Shown: positions 1 to 11,195 of the stretch, piece by piece
Numbering within the stretch: position 1 is the stretch's first letter
How the letters are laid out: each line of letters opens with the position of its first letter
Assembly (NCBI GenBank): GCA_024516035.1
Contig: CM044957.1
Coordinates: 46,023,933-46,087,932, forward strand
Reading direction: 5' to 3'
Source: Bactericera cockerelli
Lineage: Eukaryota; Arthropoda; Insecta; Hemiptera; Triozidae
DNA: 64,000 nt
The notes under the pieces: generated by a model
Told to the model about the DNA's origin: nothing
Database searches by the model: none
Seen by the model: only the letters and a program-made list of their open reading frames with translations
Position numbers and translations under genes: made by a program

Positions 1-640
1 CTTCTCACTTGTGTGAACGCCATTCTGTATATCTGTATGTAAATTTTATTTGATAAAGTTTGATCCTGTAAGTCAGTTTACTAATATTCCACCAGGCTGT
101 GCAACATGTATCGTTTTGTTCCTTGGCAGAAAGAAATATTAAAAGGGCGGAACTAATGGTAGATTTTGTTATATCTCTGTGGACTTGGTCTATATTTTGC
201 ATAGCTATTGTTTTAAATGGGGAAAATAATGCTCAAAAACTTGTGACCTCGATTTTGTCTATTAATTTTGCCTGAATCTCCTTCTTTCCCCCATGGTTTT
301 TTCAACTTGTTTGAACGCCACCCTGTATGTAAATTTTATTGTTCCTCTAGGATAGACTAGGTCAGTTTCCGAATATTCCACCAGGGCGAGCCACATGTAT
401 CGTTTCTTTACTCAAGAGAGCGGTAAACAACAACCCTGTATATTTTTTATTGTTACCCCATGATTCTGTGAGTTAGTTTCCGAATATTCCACCAGGGCGC
501 GCTACATGTATCGTTGCTTCACACTAGAGAGTGGTAAACGCAACCCTGTATATTATTATTGTTACCCCATGATTGTGTTCGTTAGTTTCCGAATATTCCA
601 CCAGGGCGCGCCACATGTATCGTTGATTTACTCGAGAGAA
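1..640 (+). repeat. Degenerate about 115-base tandem repeat
   Basis: GAATATTCCACCAGGGCG then ACATGTATCGTT recurs at about 82, 372, 481 and 590, alternating with AACCCTGTAT-type segments. Confidence 0.75.
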
Positions 641-875
641 CGGTGGCCATGTTATCATGCCTCAGCCTCAGTGTGCCTCAGCTGAGTGAATAGCAGGAGA
701 GGCAAGTGAAACCATTTGTCGAGTGGCCAGGTGAGATGGATGGAGCTAGGCATTCATTCTTCTTGTGATCTTGAGTTTTCTGTTGAAACCCTGACTCCAG
801 TGTCGAATATCGAATACGGAATACATTCACTATGGGGCCCCAGCTGAGTGAAACATACAATCATATAATAAAAGT

Positions 876-1020
876 TAAGTTATCATATTTGTGTTAATCA
901 CTTTCGTGATAATACAACTACTCAAACTCGCTTTACTATATCTACGCTGAAACCGGGACTTGAACCACCGACCTCCAGGTTACAAGTCCACCGACTTATC
1001 GATCAAGCTACTGAGGTCGG
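876..1020 (-). mobile_element. SINE A (tRNA-derived)
   Basis: Family A reads (sense) CCGACCTCAGTAGCTTGATC...GGTTCAAGTCCCGG (B-box-like), then TTTAGTAAAGCGAG, GTTGTGATATCACGAAAG and AACACAAAT. This copy is about 145 bases and complete. Confidence 0.85.
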
Positions 1021-1058
1021 AATACATACAAACATGTATCACCATAAGTCACACACCG

Positions 1059-1127
1059 TGGCCGAGTGGTGTAGTGCACTAGGCTTGCACGCACAGTGAC
1101 CTCGGTTCGAATCCCAGCTTGTTAGAA
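1059..1127 (+). mobile_element. SINE J head (tRNA-derived)
   Basis: CCGTGGCCGAGTGGTGTAGT, GGTTCGAATCCCAGC. Confidence 0.7.
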
Positions 1128-1189
1128 AAAATTCTACTCTGTATTTTAAATGTCCCCACTCGTGAAATTTTTATTTGTTAAATTAATGT

Positions 1190-1312
1190 TCCTAAGCCAG
1201 ATACGCCGTCACTTTGCAATTTCAACCAATCACAGCCCACTATATATTATCCTGAATTGGGGGACGGTCTGGCTCATCTTAACTCTAATCCTGTTTTATA
1301 ATTTGTCCCAAA
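1190..1312. repeat. Family Q dispersed repeat
   Basis: CAATTTCAACCAATCACAGC, GGGACGGTCTGGCTCATC. Confidence 0.55.
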
Positions 1313-2073
1313 ATGACTTTTCAGTATAAAGGACATATTTATACATTATGGAGTTTTGTACATTATTCTCTATCGATCCTGTCATATCTTTGAAACGAGG
1401 CCAAGTTTGAAGCGCCATTCCAGAAAATATTTGCCTCTGAGTTTCATGCTGTGGGCTATTATTCTGTAAAAAATTAGAATGCGTCTTCGTTTACGAGTAA
1501 AACTAAGAATGAATTTAGTCAAAGGAAAACTACAATTCACTTTATTTTTTTTGTTCTAGTTACTCATTCATTGCTATGTAAGATATCCATTTTATATTGT
1601 AATTTTTATCTATATATTTTTTTAAAAGACCATTGTAAACTTTTGTATACACCCGTTAGGTTAATTTTTAAAAATAAAACATATATCTATCTACTCCATA
1701 CCCAACTGTCGAACTATGGATAAACAGGGCTTGTGTAGGCAGGAAACCTGTATTAGTTGTTGTTGTTGTTGTTGTTGTTGTAACCAGCTTGACTACAGCT
1801 GGCGTGTGTGATGGTCTCCAACCAAACTTAAGTTGAAAAGTTGGCCCGTTCTGAACCACATATGCCATCAACCATCGTGAGAACTTGGGTTATTTCTCTA
1901 TAAGTTATTAAACCCTTGGAAAACTGCAAGCTAGGCTGGCCCTGATCGGGTGGCTAGTCCGTTCTCTGTTTATAGTCCTCTAGCGAGACACTGGTCTTCT
2001 CCCTGTTCAACGTCCCCCAGCCAGACAAAAAAAAGTGTCACAATTCTAGCGCCGTAACCACATCGACTAGTTA

Positions 2074-2285
2074 CCAATGCATTGGTGGTCAAGTGGTTAA
2101 GAGACTCTACCTGGTAATCAACGTAGCCTAGGGATCCGTTGGTTCGAATCCCATCCAGTGTTCCAGTGCATTTTCATTATTTATTTGAGTGTGTTTTTAA
2201 TTTCACATTATAATAAAACTCTGAGGGTTAGGTTGTAAGTTTTTTTGCATTAACCTGGTGGTTACCTTCCACTAAAGAGTATCAT
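2074..2285 (+). mobile_element. SINE B (tRNA-derived)
   Basis: Sense: TGCATTGGTGGTCAAGTGGT, CTGGTAATC, GGTTCGAATCCCA, then a body with GACTCTGAGGGTTAGGTGG and GGTTACCTTCCACTAAAGAG. Pairs with an inverted copy at 2305. Confidence 0.82.
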
Positions 2286-2304
2286 TATTATAATAATAAC
2301 TGCA

Positions 2305-2500
2305 CTCTTTAGTTAGTGGAAGGTAACCACCACAAGGCGAGGTTAAAGCTCAGAACATTTTCCACCACCTAGCCCTCAGGGTCTTATTATTTTGTGTTCA
2401 CAAACTCAAATCAATTAGGAAAAATTCATGCACTGGGTAGGATTCAAACCAACAGATCCCTATGCTACCTGGATTATCAGACTAGAGCATTAACCAAAGC
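2305..2500 (-). mobile_element. SINE B, inverted next to 2074 copy
   Basis: Body and head in opposite orientation, tail to tail, so the transcript could fold into a long hairpin. Confidence 0.82.
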
Positions 2501-3026
2501 TGTATTTTTCTTTCAAACCTAAGTGGATTCAAATGAAATAAAATGAACGAATTTTTCATTCACGGATAGTGGGGAAGCTATACTTGTAAGAAAATGGAAA
2601 TATTTGGAAAAACCGAACCTGGATTTTTTTTTATCCAAAAGAAAAACACGGCTCAATGGACTATCAGTGCACGGTTGTTGGTTGTAAACCAGTTGGACAT
2701 CCGGCACTGGTCCCGTATACGGTGTAAGCCCCATGTGTGCGGACAAAGAAACCCATTCTGTTGTGTTTGTAGTTGTTTGCTGTGCACTAGGAGGTAGGAG
2801 GGGATGGGTACATCACAGCACATCAAACCATTCTCTTCGAGACGATGTGGTTCCACTGACCTTGAAACCATACAAGACTTCCATGGTAATAATCATGGAG
2901 GTAGAAGTAATGGAGAACTCTCGTCGTGGCTCGAACCTGTCACGTGAACAAACTATCCAATATGGCTACCGTTATCATCTTCAAAAACATGGAGGAATAA
3001 GTAATGAACATTATCCAATGTGGCTA

Positions 3027-3110
3027 CCGCCGTCCGTGGCTCAGAGGTTAAGAGCATGGGTTACTGATCCGGAGGTTGCGGGTTCGAATCCCGGCCGGAG
3101 CGGAAATTTC
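3027..3110 (+). mobile_element. SINE K head (tRNA-derived)
   Basis: CCGTCCGTGGCTCAGAGGTT, GCGGGTTCGAATCCCGG. The cloverleaf arms are plausible, but the downstream sequence is shared in style with 7735, so not a tRNA gene. Confidence 0.65.
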
Positions 3111-4399
3111 TGACCGAGTTTTCCCGTTTTTGGAATAGCTCTACTGTGAGTAAAAATACTCTACTGTAAGGCATAGAACCAAAAATGTTGTTTTTGGCTA
3201 AATGAATATCAATAAATGAATGAGAGTCGACCCAGCCAAACCCCATTTATCATTGGCAGAACCTATAAAGTGTTTAATAATAATAATAAAGTCGAAATTT
3301 AGCCACGGGCGTGTGACGAAATTTCGACTGCTAGTGGGCAGGCGTTGACAATTTTTTATTTAAATTCCCAACTACCTATCTGGATACTGCGTACCTACAA
3401 TTGTATGTATTTGAATACTCATTATTGAATAACCTGAGAAGTAATGTGTCCATATAATTGGCAATGTATTTTTAATTTATCACTTGGCTGAATTCTCATA
3501 GTTTCCTCCGGTGTAGTTTTTTACTGGTAAGGCTATAATTTTCAAGGAAGTTAAAGCAGTGGTCAGGAACGGAGTTTTTGCTTTAAATCCAAGATCATTA
3601 GTTGAACGTATTTGAATTTTTTCTGTTACAGTAGAATTTTGAACTAGCAAAATGATCTTGAATTTGTTTTATGACATGAAATATTGAGTCATCCCACCAC
3701 CTCTTGACGAAATTAATTACACGAAGTGTATTTTTGGGGACATTTAATTTTCGATAAATCCAATTCCACTGATCCACTCACGATACCTGCTTTTCTGAGC
3801 AGGTATGCAGAGAACCCATCTGTTACCTTTTTTCACGGAAACCTAGTTGACGTGATATTTTTAGACGAAAACCAGTTGTCCTAAAAAAAACGACGATTTT
3901 TTTGCAAACGAACTGACCTTTCGCGGCACCAATGCTGGGGGTAATTTACCTACCTGACTCATAATTTGATAGCAGGCCGTGCGCCGTACAATAGTCTGGC
4001 TCACACTGATGGAGAGAAACACAAAGACCTGTGTGTAGCCCGCTGGGATCACCTTGGCTGCGGTCATTCAAGTTGAAGGCCGACACTCAATCTTGTACGC
4101 TGGATTCTCTGTTTCTTTTTCTTTTTCTTTTTTTCAATCAGGAAATACTTCTCGGCTGGTTCTCAGGATTACGAACAACTTCTCTCTCGCTTCTCTCGCC
4201 GGATTGTTTGGACCAAAGTTGCTCGCTTGCCAGAAGAGATCTCTACTGACAACGTGCTCCGAGAATGCCACGATCGAGTGTTGCCTCCAGGAAACTTGTA
4301 TGCGAGAGACCTTCGAACGAGGAAATGCCAACGAACTGAACTGAGCAGCTGAACCAGCCGACTCTGAACCCGAAGGACGGGGGTTCGAGACCGACCGTG

Positions 4400-4503
4400 T
4401 AGTAAAATTTGATAGTTAAAATGATAATAATAACTCCTTATTGACAAGAATAGTGTTGACAAAGGGCGTGATTATTGCCCGAGACAATCTCTGCCATCAA
4501 ACC
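4400..4503 (-). mobile_element. LINE 3' tail (family F-like)
   Basis: Reverse complement of the 38908 copy (GACAAAGGGCGTGATTATTG). Confidence 0.7.
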
Positions 4504-4590
4504 CATAATTACAACAAAAACAACAAAAATTCTGATTTTCTTTAAATAAAATCGATTCATTACCGTTGTTTAACAAATTTGTTTTTTTTG

Positions 4591-4722
4591 TCAACTGCAT
4601 GGTCATATTGGTCATACCATGACGGGGGTTTTACCCTCCATTCGCTAGAAACTCACGTACCAGCGACTCGAATTAACCTCACCCAGCCTGAGTGGGGCCA
4701 TGAATAGACAGCATCAAATCGA
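4591..4722 (-). mobile_element. 5S-derived SINE (family D), body only
   Basis: GACGGGGGTTTTACCCTCC and CTCACCCAGCCTGAGTGGGG; the 5S head is missing. Confidence 0.7.
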
Positions 4723-4911
4723 ATTTGAATAGATTCGAGAGTTAGAATTTTACCTCATTCTAATACCAGGTTTCCTTGAGAGATCCCAAAGTTGACAAAG
4801 TCCAAACAGTCGGGAACCTAGATCGATCCCTGGAGCAGCCCCTACCGTCGCTGTCTTCTGAAAGCAGACTCCTTTCGTAAAAGAAACTTAATATTAATAG
4901 AAACTATATCC

Positions 4912-5036
4912 ACCGACCTCAGTAGCTTGATCGACCTCAGTAGCTTGAAGGCGGCAGACTTGTAACCTGGAGGTCGGTGCTTCAAGTCCTGGTTTCAGCG
5001 TGGATTCAGTAAAGCGAGTGCGAGTAGTTGTATTGC
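4912..5036 (+). mobile_element. SINE A with duplicated head
   Basis: CCGACCTCAGTAGCTTGAT is repeated as TCGACCTCAGTAGCTTGAA. The 3' end is replaced by a family F tail at 5037. Confidence 0.8.
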
Positions 5037-5190
5037 CATAGGCAATAACGCCGCCCTTTAGTTAGGACATTTGTATATATTTTATTTATTTTTTTTCCCC
5101 TGTTTATAATAATTTTGTCAATTTTGTATTTTAATTTTTACCATTATTTGTTTGTATATATGTTCTTCTAATAAAGCGTTTCATAATAAT
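5037..5190 (+). mobile_element. LINE 3' tail (family F)
   Basis: GGCAATAACGCCGCCCTTTA to TAATAAAGCGTTTCATAATA. Confidence 0.75.
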
Positions 5191-7327
5191 AATAAGAATC
5201 CCAGCGATCGCCCAACTTTTTGCAAATGTCAGAAATAAATGGCCGTGCTGCCTAACTGTATACAAGTGAACAATGAGACGTATTTTTCCACGTTCACAAA
5301 CGGAAATATGATGTACCTGCGTTGAATATTTTACATACAGGCACCAGGTGGGTACACGCTCGGCGTGGAAACACGTCGGATGGGTTCTGTGAGTACATTG
5401 TGCGTCACTCATACATATAATTTCAATGCTGATTTTGTACCCAGACTTGATACAAGTTTCATCGCCTTAAGCCAGACTCTCAGGTTCATAAACTCTGTTC
5501 AAGGTTGCCCTTTTTTTCCTATACACAATCATATAGCTCATAACTCCGCGTGGTTATCGGTGTGTTATATGTTATACTCAACCGGAGAGTATGCTCTATG
5601 ATTTGACATCACGTAATTAAACAAATTCCTGTATGATTTGCCTAAAGCTCAAAGAAGCATGAGTTGGCCACAAGACCTGTTGGGCCCATTCTTGGTTCGC
5701 GGCGGTGTCGCATGTCGATTTGATGTGTTACTATGTTTTGGCGCTTACAGCCATTCTTTCTGAAGTTCACTGAAGGTTATTAAACTTATGCAAAAATTAA
5801 TAGACAAAGTGACTACTTAGAATATTCCCTGGTTCAGTGGTTCTGAAAATAAAAAAGATCCTTTCACTATCTATTTTTCTTACATTACGACAGTGGTACG
5901 CCACTAAATGAGTATTTTTATTCATACTATGGTACTTTACAATGTCCAAAAACATCAAAATGCTAGAAAAGTAATGGTTCACTTCAGAAGTACATCTTAA
6001 AAAAATAGCAACATTAGCTGGCGGCCACAACGAGGGCCCTGGCCTATATTCTACAAGTCTACACCCTAGAGCAGACCCTGGTACCTACAGCTTGATATAC
6101 ATTTAATAGCATGGTTAGATTATTTTACAATGTACTGGATCTACCCCAGGGTCCAGGGTATAGGCCTCCCTTGTGTCCGCGCACAGATATTTGCGGTGGA
6201 CCTCGGTTTACAAATCTACAATAGCTTTTTTGCCGATCGAATAATACTCTTTCGGAGGGGGCTTCCCCCTGAAAGATGACTCGCGATGGTGTTTGAGCCA
6301 TCGCTGAGCCCGGATGAAAGGAGAAAACACCCCGGAACTACCAGGGACAATATCTAGAAAGATAGATTTGCAAACCGAGGAGCCACTGCAAATTTCCCTC
6401 TTTACTATCCTTACTCGTTGCTAATGGGCAGGTTTCTAAGACGTCCAATTTCTCGTTACCTGTACACATACCTGTTAAATATCTATATTTAAAGCTCAAA
6501 GCTGTGCCTATCAGTCTATTCAACCTTAAGGGTTGGGGTGGATGATAGGGGTTGTTTGTTACCAGTACCACAGCCAAAACAATAACAGATATCGAATTTC
6601 GACTACCCCTAAACCAATGTCATTCTACCCGAGAAAATTATACGGGCAAAGAGCTTGTATTACATGTTAGTAAATCATTATTTAAAGTATTTAAGCATCC
6701 GTCTCAAGGATAAAAGAATATTGAGTCATCCTCATTTTATAGCATAATTTATCAAAGTTTTGATACCATTTTCAGCAGAAAACCCAGCTAATTCTAACGT
6801 TTTCAAAACAATTTTTACTAACATAATACAAAATCATTATTCAATCTATTTAAACAGTCTCAAGGATGACGAAATTTCAAATCGCATCTTCTTCATTTCA
6901 TATTGTTCTCTATCCAAAGTTTTGGGACAGTTTCGAAGAGAAATTCTAACTTTCAACAGAGAACTCGTGCTTTCTTTGATTCGAATGGCAAAGTTAAACG
7001 AAAAGTTTTGTGAAGGGTGGTGTGGTAAGAATATAATATTGATCCACCCGATGCTAGCACGAAATGGCAACGCTGCCTTAGCAACCCCAATATAAAAAGG
7101 GTGTTCTCCCTTTGTGTTCATGCTTTATGCTTTACTCAACTTTGCATTACTGGAAACATTATTTTTTTAAAAGAGAGAGCGAGTGCTAGCTAGGGATTCC
7201 TGTTCCTTCTCAGCAGAATTTCATGCATGAAATATGTTCAGCTATCAGCTGTGATGTCGGTTGAGCATGTTTTCAATGCTAATGATCAAAAACTAGTTAT
7301 ACACACAGTTTGTTGTAATGAGCGCTT
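5191..7327. other. No recognisable gene or repeat
   Basis: AT-rich sequence with only short ORFs that show no domain; a pair of GGACCTCGGTTT / AAACCGAGG stretches (about 6200 and 6370) is the only structure seen. Confidence 0.5.
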
Positions 7328-7669
7328 CCAGTTTAGTTTAGACAATGATTTTGGCTAGGAAAATGTTCAGAATGACCTTAGCGTCCAGTTCAGTTTAGAC
7401 AATGATTTTGGCTTAGAAAATGTTCAGAATGATCTTAGCTTCCAGTTCAGTTTAGACAATGATTTTGGCTAGGAAAATGTTCAGAATGACCTTAGCGTCC
7501 AGTTCAGTTTAGACAATGATTTTGGCTAGGAAAATGTTCAGAATGATCTTAGCTTCCAGTTCAGTTTAGACAATGATTTTGGCTAGGAAAATGTTCAGAA
7601 TGACCTTAGCGTCCAGTTCAGTTTAGACAATGATTTTGGCTAGGAAAATGTTCAGAATGACCTTAGCTT
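7328..7669 (+). repeat. 57-base tandem repeat, six units
   Basis: Units starting CCAGTTCAGTTTAGACAATG at 7328, 7385, 7442, 7499, 7556, 7613; nearly identical. Upstream of gus. Confidence 0.95.
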
Positions 7670-7734
7670 CGTTCCAAAAATCTCTTTCGAAATCCCCGAA
7701 ACTACCAGTTATACATACATAGTTCATTGTGTTG

Positions 7735-7870
7735 AGCCAGCCTCCGTGGCGTAACGGTTGTGACTACTGCCCGTCGTTCAGAGATCCTGAGTTCGAGCTC
7801 CGGTCGGAGCAGATTTTTCACACAGATAAAAGGGAGGTTGGTTGAAAGGGAGATTTGGGGGAGAGCCAAG
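7735..7870 (+). mobile_element. SINE K
   Basis: CCAGCCTCCGTGGCGTAACG, GAGTTCGAGCTCCGGTCGGA. Confidence 0.65.
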
Positions 7871-7904
7871 TCTCAAGCCTCTGTTGGTTTTGGACAAGCC
7901 TCTG

Positions 7905-8010
7905 TTGGTTGAATGGTAGAGATTGCCTTGGGTAATAATCCCGCCCTTTGTGATTTATGTAAATAAATTTCAATAAAGGGTTTACTACTACTACTACTAC
8001 TACTACATAC
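7905..8010 (+). mobile_element. LINE 3' tail (family F-like) with (CTA)n
   Basis: GTAGAGATTGCCTTGGGTAA, CCCGCCCTTTG, AATAAAGGGTTTACTACTA. Confidence 0.72.
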
Positions 8011-8307
8011 TACTGATGTGTGAGCTTCCAGTTTGCCCAAGACAAGCCTTATCAAATTGTTGGCTTTTGAGTCGTTCTTGAGCATGAGTTTCAACAGCCA
8101 TCAGGAATTTGGCTATAACTTTTCAAACAGAGCAAATGTCCCACTGAAAATTCGGCTTGTGATAGTTCAAAAATCCATGCTGGAATTGCTAGACCTATCA
8201 CTTTCCTGTTTATACTGATCAATGTCCGCATTTGTTCCAGTACACCCTGATAAAGTGTACGAAAGTATTTATACCGGGTTTTAATACAACTGTGAAAGAA
8301 AGGATCA

Positions 8308-8505
8308 ACCAGCGTCGATGGTACGTTTAGTGCAGTTAAGCAACGCCCAGCGAGGCTGGGAATTTGATGGGTGACAGTTCAAATGTAAACCCTCTTGAAG
8401 CTGCTGGCTATTCCTGCTTGGGTAGGGTTAATATGTAGCTGGTTTGTGAGTTTCCAACCAATGGAGGTTAAAACCCCCTTCTTGAATGATCTATAGATTT
8501 AACCC
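8308..8505 (+). mobile_element. 5S-derived SINE (family D), diverged
   Basis: CCAGCGTCGATGGTACG, TTAAGCAACGCCCAGCGAGG, GATGGGTGACAG, then the family body; the poly(A) end is lost. Confidence 0.85.
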
Positions 8506-8559
8506 TGCACCATTTGCAGAGCTCCATTTCAGGTAAATAAGTTACAATAATAATAATTA

Positions 8560-8660
8560 TAACATTCTTTAGTGGAAGGTAACCAGCAGGCGAGGTCGAT
8601 GCTCAAAGCATTTTCTACCACCTAAACCCTCAGAGTCTTACTATTATGTGGTCACTCCAA
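8560..8660 (-). mobile_element. SINE B, tail half
   Basis: CTTTAGTGGAAGGTAACCAG to GAGTCTTACTATTATGTGG. Confidence 0.75.
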
Positions 8661-9067
8661 AAGAGATATTTTTTTAAGTTCGAAAATAGTACTCGTTATA
8701 CTGAGCTATGCATTGTATTGCGTGAAGGCTCAATTTGTCCAGCAAAATGTGCTAGCAATCATTTCAACGCTCGTGTTGGAAAGTTCACCTGGACTTCAGG
8801 TGTCCATGGCATTCAAGCTAACAGTGACGACTCGTCCAATTACCTCTCCTCTCCGAGTGAAACAACCTTCGCCGGGCAGCAACATTCGTGAATCTGAATT
8901 CTTCAAGTGCACATAGCGCCACGATTTATTAACAGCTTCAGTGCCATGCTGTTTTCAGATAAATTCACCAAAGTGCCATGAGTACGGGATCTCAACTCAG
9001 TCGACATGATAAAAAGAAATGTTTTTGGCACTGAAAGTGAAAACTGACTGACCATAGTAATAATAAT

Positions 9068-9240
9068 ACTCTTTAGTGGAAGGTATATGTTTTAATTATT
9101 GTTGAAAATAAATAAATAAATAAATGTTTGTTACTTAAAAAAAAGGTATAACCACCAGGCGAGGTTAATGCTCAACGCATTTTGTACCACCTAACCCTCA
9201 GAGTTTTTATGCGTGGACACAAACTCCAATTAATGAGGAA
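9068..9240 (-). mobile_element. SINE B tail half with about 65-base insertion
   Basis: An A-rich insert with AATAAATAAATAAATAAATG splits GGAAGGTA from TAACCACCAGGCGAGG; it looks like a short LINE or SINE tail. Confidence 0.7.
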
Positions 9241-9296
9241 TACAATACTTTCCTTATTATAGGATATGGAAACTAAAAATTCATACCAGTGCATGA

Positions 9297-9478
9297 AAAG
9301 ACTCTGAGGGTTAGGTGGTAGAAAATGCTTTGAGCATTAATCTCGCCTGGTGGTTACCTTCCACTAAAGCGTGTTATTCATGCCAGTTCCACCCAGTGGT
9401 GGGATTCAAACTAACGGATTCCTTCGCTACCTGGATTTACATACTAGCGCGTTAACCACTTGACTACCAGTGACAATC
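9297..9478. mobile_element. SINE B pieces in opposite orientations
   Basis: A tail (+) at 9297-9372 directly followed by a head (-) at 9392-9478: rearranged, or two truncated copies. Confidence 0.7.
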
Positions 9479-9817
9479 CAAAATTTTTGGTGATTTTTGC
9501 TTTCTTTTCAATAGGTCATGAAATATGGAAAGTAAAATTGTACATACTCGTAAGCTACAATATCTTTTATCTTGGGTGCCTAATATATTTTATTCCTGTT
9601 ACTTGTTGAGGCCTTTGAATTTTTCTTGCGTATGAATGTATGTTAATAATTATTTCTATTTTATTTGTTCACAGGTAAATTCATGCTTCTAATAAAAAAC
9701 TAGTGAAATAGTTGTCATGGTAACTGCGAGACGAACTCATGGTGTAAGTAGTCCCTAAAATTTGAGACTTGGTGGGGCTGAATTATACAAAAGGATTAGT
9801 GTCAAATCTAGGTATTA

Positions 9818-9948
9818 GAAAACCTGGATATAAGAGAATCCAACTGGACCCGAATTTCTTCCTGATTTTGGAATTTCTTGACCTGGAAATCATTCTCTTT
9901 TATCCAGGATTCTCTTGTATCCTGCTCTTATATCCAGGATTGACTGTA
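9818..9948. mobile_element. Family G palindromic repeat
   Basis: AACCTGGATATAAGAGAATC pairs with ATTCTCTTTTATCCAGGATT; about 130 bases. Confidence 0.65.
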
Positions 9949-9984
9949 CAACAAAGATAAGACATGTATCAAGGCACCGTCATC

Positions 9985-10270
9985 TTCGATAGCACGTTGA
10001 ATACATCACCAGTTCTCGTTCTATGACTGAAGTTAAGCACTGTCCAGCGAGGTTAGGACTTGAATGGGTGACCATTCTGATAGTTACGGTTCGAGGTATG
10101 GCCATATATTTATTTTTCCTAACCCTACTCTACACAATGAGGCATTGTTGTACTTCGTTTCAGGCCTGACTTCGGCGCCACCGATTGCCGGCCCATCCCA
10201 GGCTGGGTGACGTTATTGTGCGTAGCTGGTACGATGCCCAGCGAATGGAGGGTAAAAACTGAGTTTTCTG
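9985..10270 (+). mobile_element. 5S-derived SINE (family D) split by family E
   Basis: Head at 9988-10075 (TCGATAGCACGTTGAATACA, AAGTTAAGCACTGTCCAGCG); body resumes at about 10195 (CCCAGGCTGGGTGACG). A family E element lies between them. Confidence 0.8.
10085..10190 (-). mobile_element. Family E MITE nested in 5S SINE
   Basis: CGAGGTATGGCCATATATTT and CCTAACCCTACTCTACACAA are the reverse complement of the 12553 copy. Confidence 0.75.
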
Positions 10271-10311
10271 TGAGTAGAGTATAAATGAACGGAGCAATGT
10301 AAAGAAAAGTT

Positions 10312-10432
10312 AAGCCAAAAAAAAGTCTGGTCTCAAGTTTCAACCAATCAAAGCGCACTATATTCGAACTCAAGGGACGGTATGGCTTATCTTTGTTGTA
10401 ATTCTATTTTGTAATTCAGCCTTTACTGTAAT
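10312..10432. repeat. Family Q dispersed repeat
   Basis: GGTCTCAAGTTTCAACCAAT, GGACGGTATGGCTTATC; related to 1190-1310 and, more distantly, 31270-31560. Confidence 0.55.
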
Positions 10433-10839
10433 GTACTTCTGTTATGTATGTACATACTTCGGTACATATGTACTGTTACGTACGAGTATGTACTTCAGTA
10501 CTGCTACTTTTCGGACCTTTTTACTGCTACTCCCTGCTCCAATCGGCCGGGTTTGCAATGAGGCCTAGGCGATCTCACATCAGGCGAGAGAGATTTGCAA
10601 TGAGATCTAACAGGCGAATTCCGCCGTATTCACTTCCATCCGCGAATGGTTCGACTGTCTCGCCAGGTAGGTAGGTATAGGTACGAATCGAATCGAATCT
10701 CGTTTTCATAGTCATTATTACGTGCGATTGCCGTGATTGAGGCCAAGATTAAGGCCGAACGGCGGTTTTTTAGGACAAGGATGCAGGAGGAGGAGGCCTT
10801 TATTATGTCACTGTCGATCGAGAGAGAGAAGAGAAAGGG

Positions 10840-11195
10840 CCTAGCGACGCGCAGGAGTGTGCGGGTGGGGTGGGGGGGGGGGTGGGGTGAAGTTGTGAAG
10901 GCCGCGCGCGTGACGCTGCACGGACAGGCCACCGCTCAGTGTCGAGTGAGTCGCGTGAGCGTGAGGTCATGCCCGGAGTTGTTCCTACGCTTTCCCTCGT
11001 TTGGCTGCCTTGTCCCCCTTGTTGGATTGTCCCGCCGCATGTCGGTCAGTCGTCTTGCTGCTACTGGACGTTTTATCCTGCTGTCGCCGCGCTACGTTTT
11101 GAGCTCGTTGTGTCGTCTGGCCGTCGAAACTCGCCCGCCGCCCCCGCCCCCGTCTCCTCCCCCCCCTGTGCTGCGGCGTCCGCAATGGAAACAAG
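10840..11195 (+). promoter_or_regulatory. gus: CpG-rich island: candidate gus promoter and first exon
   Basis: This is the only GC- and CpG-rich stretch in an otherwise AT-rich region, with a run of G (around 10870-10885) and C-rich tracts (11142-11166). It ends with ATG GAA ACA AG followed by a consensus donor GTAAAG at 11196. The two leftover bases complete an in-frame codon with the next gus exon. An upstream in-frame ATG at 10969 would add 72 codons with no stop, but its sequence looks like GC-rich leader rather than conserved protein. No TATA box is evident; the transcription start cannot be placed. Confidence 0.6.
11185..11195 (+). CDS. gus: gus coding exon 1 (candidate; N-terminal extension start)
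   Basis: Eleven coding bases encode M-E-T and the first two bases of an Arg codon, followed by donor GTAAAG. Joined to 34507 they give [12 protein letters not shown] and so on, in frame with MGQKIS 62 residues later. The match of phase, donor and CpG setting supports it. Without transcript data it could equally be 5' UTR, with translation starting at 34682. Confidence 0.5.

Noticed and set aside
3027..3105. Apparent tRNA genes here and at 7735, 25665 and 48578
   Set aside because: Each is the head of a repeated element with the same downstream sequence in several copies; these are tRNA-derived SINEs.
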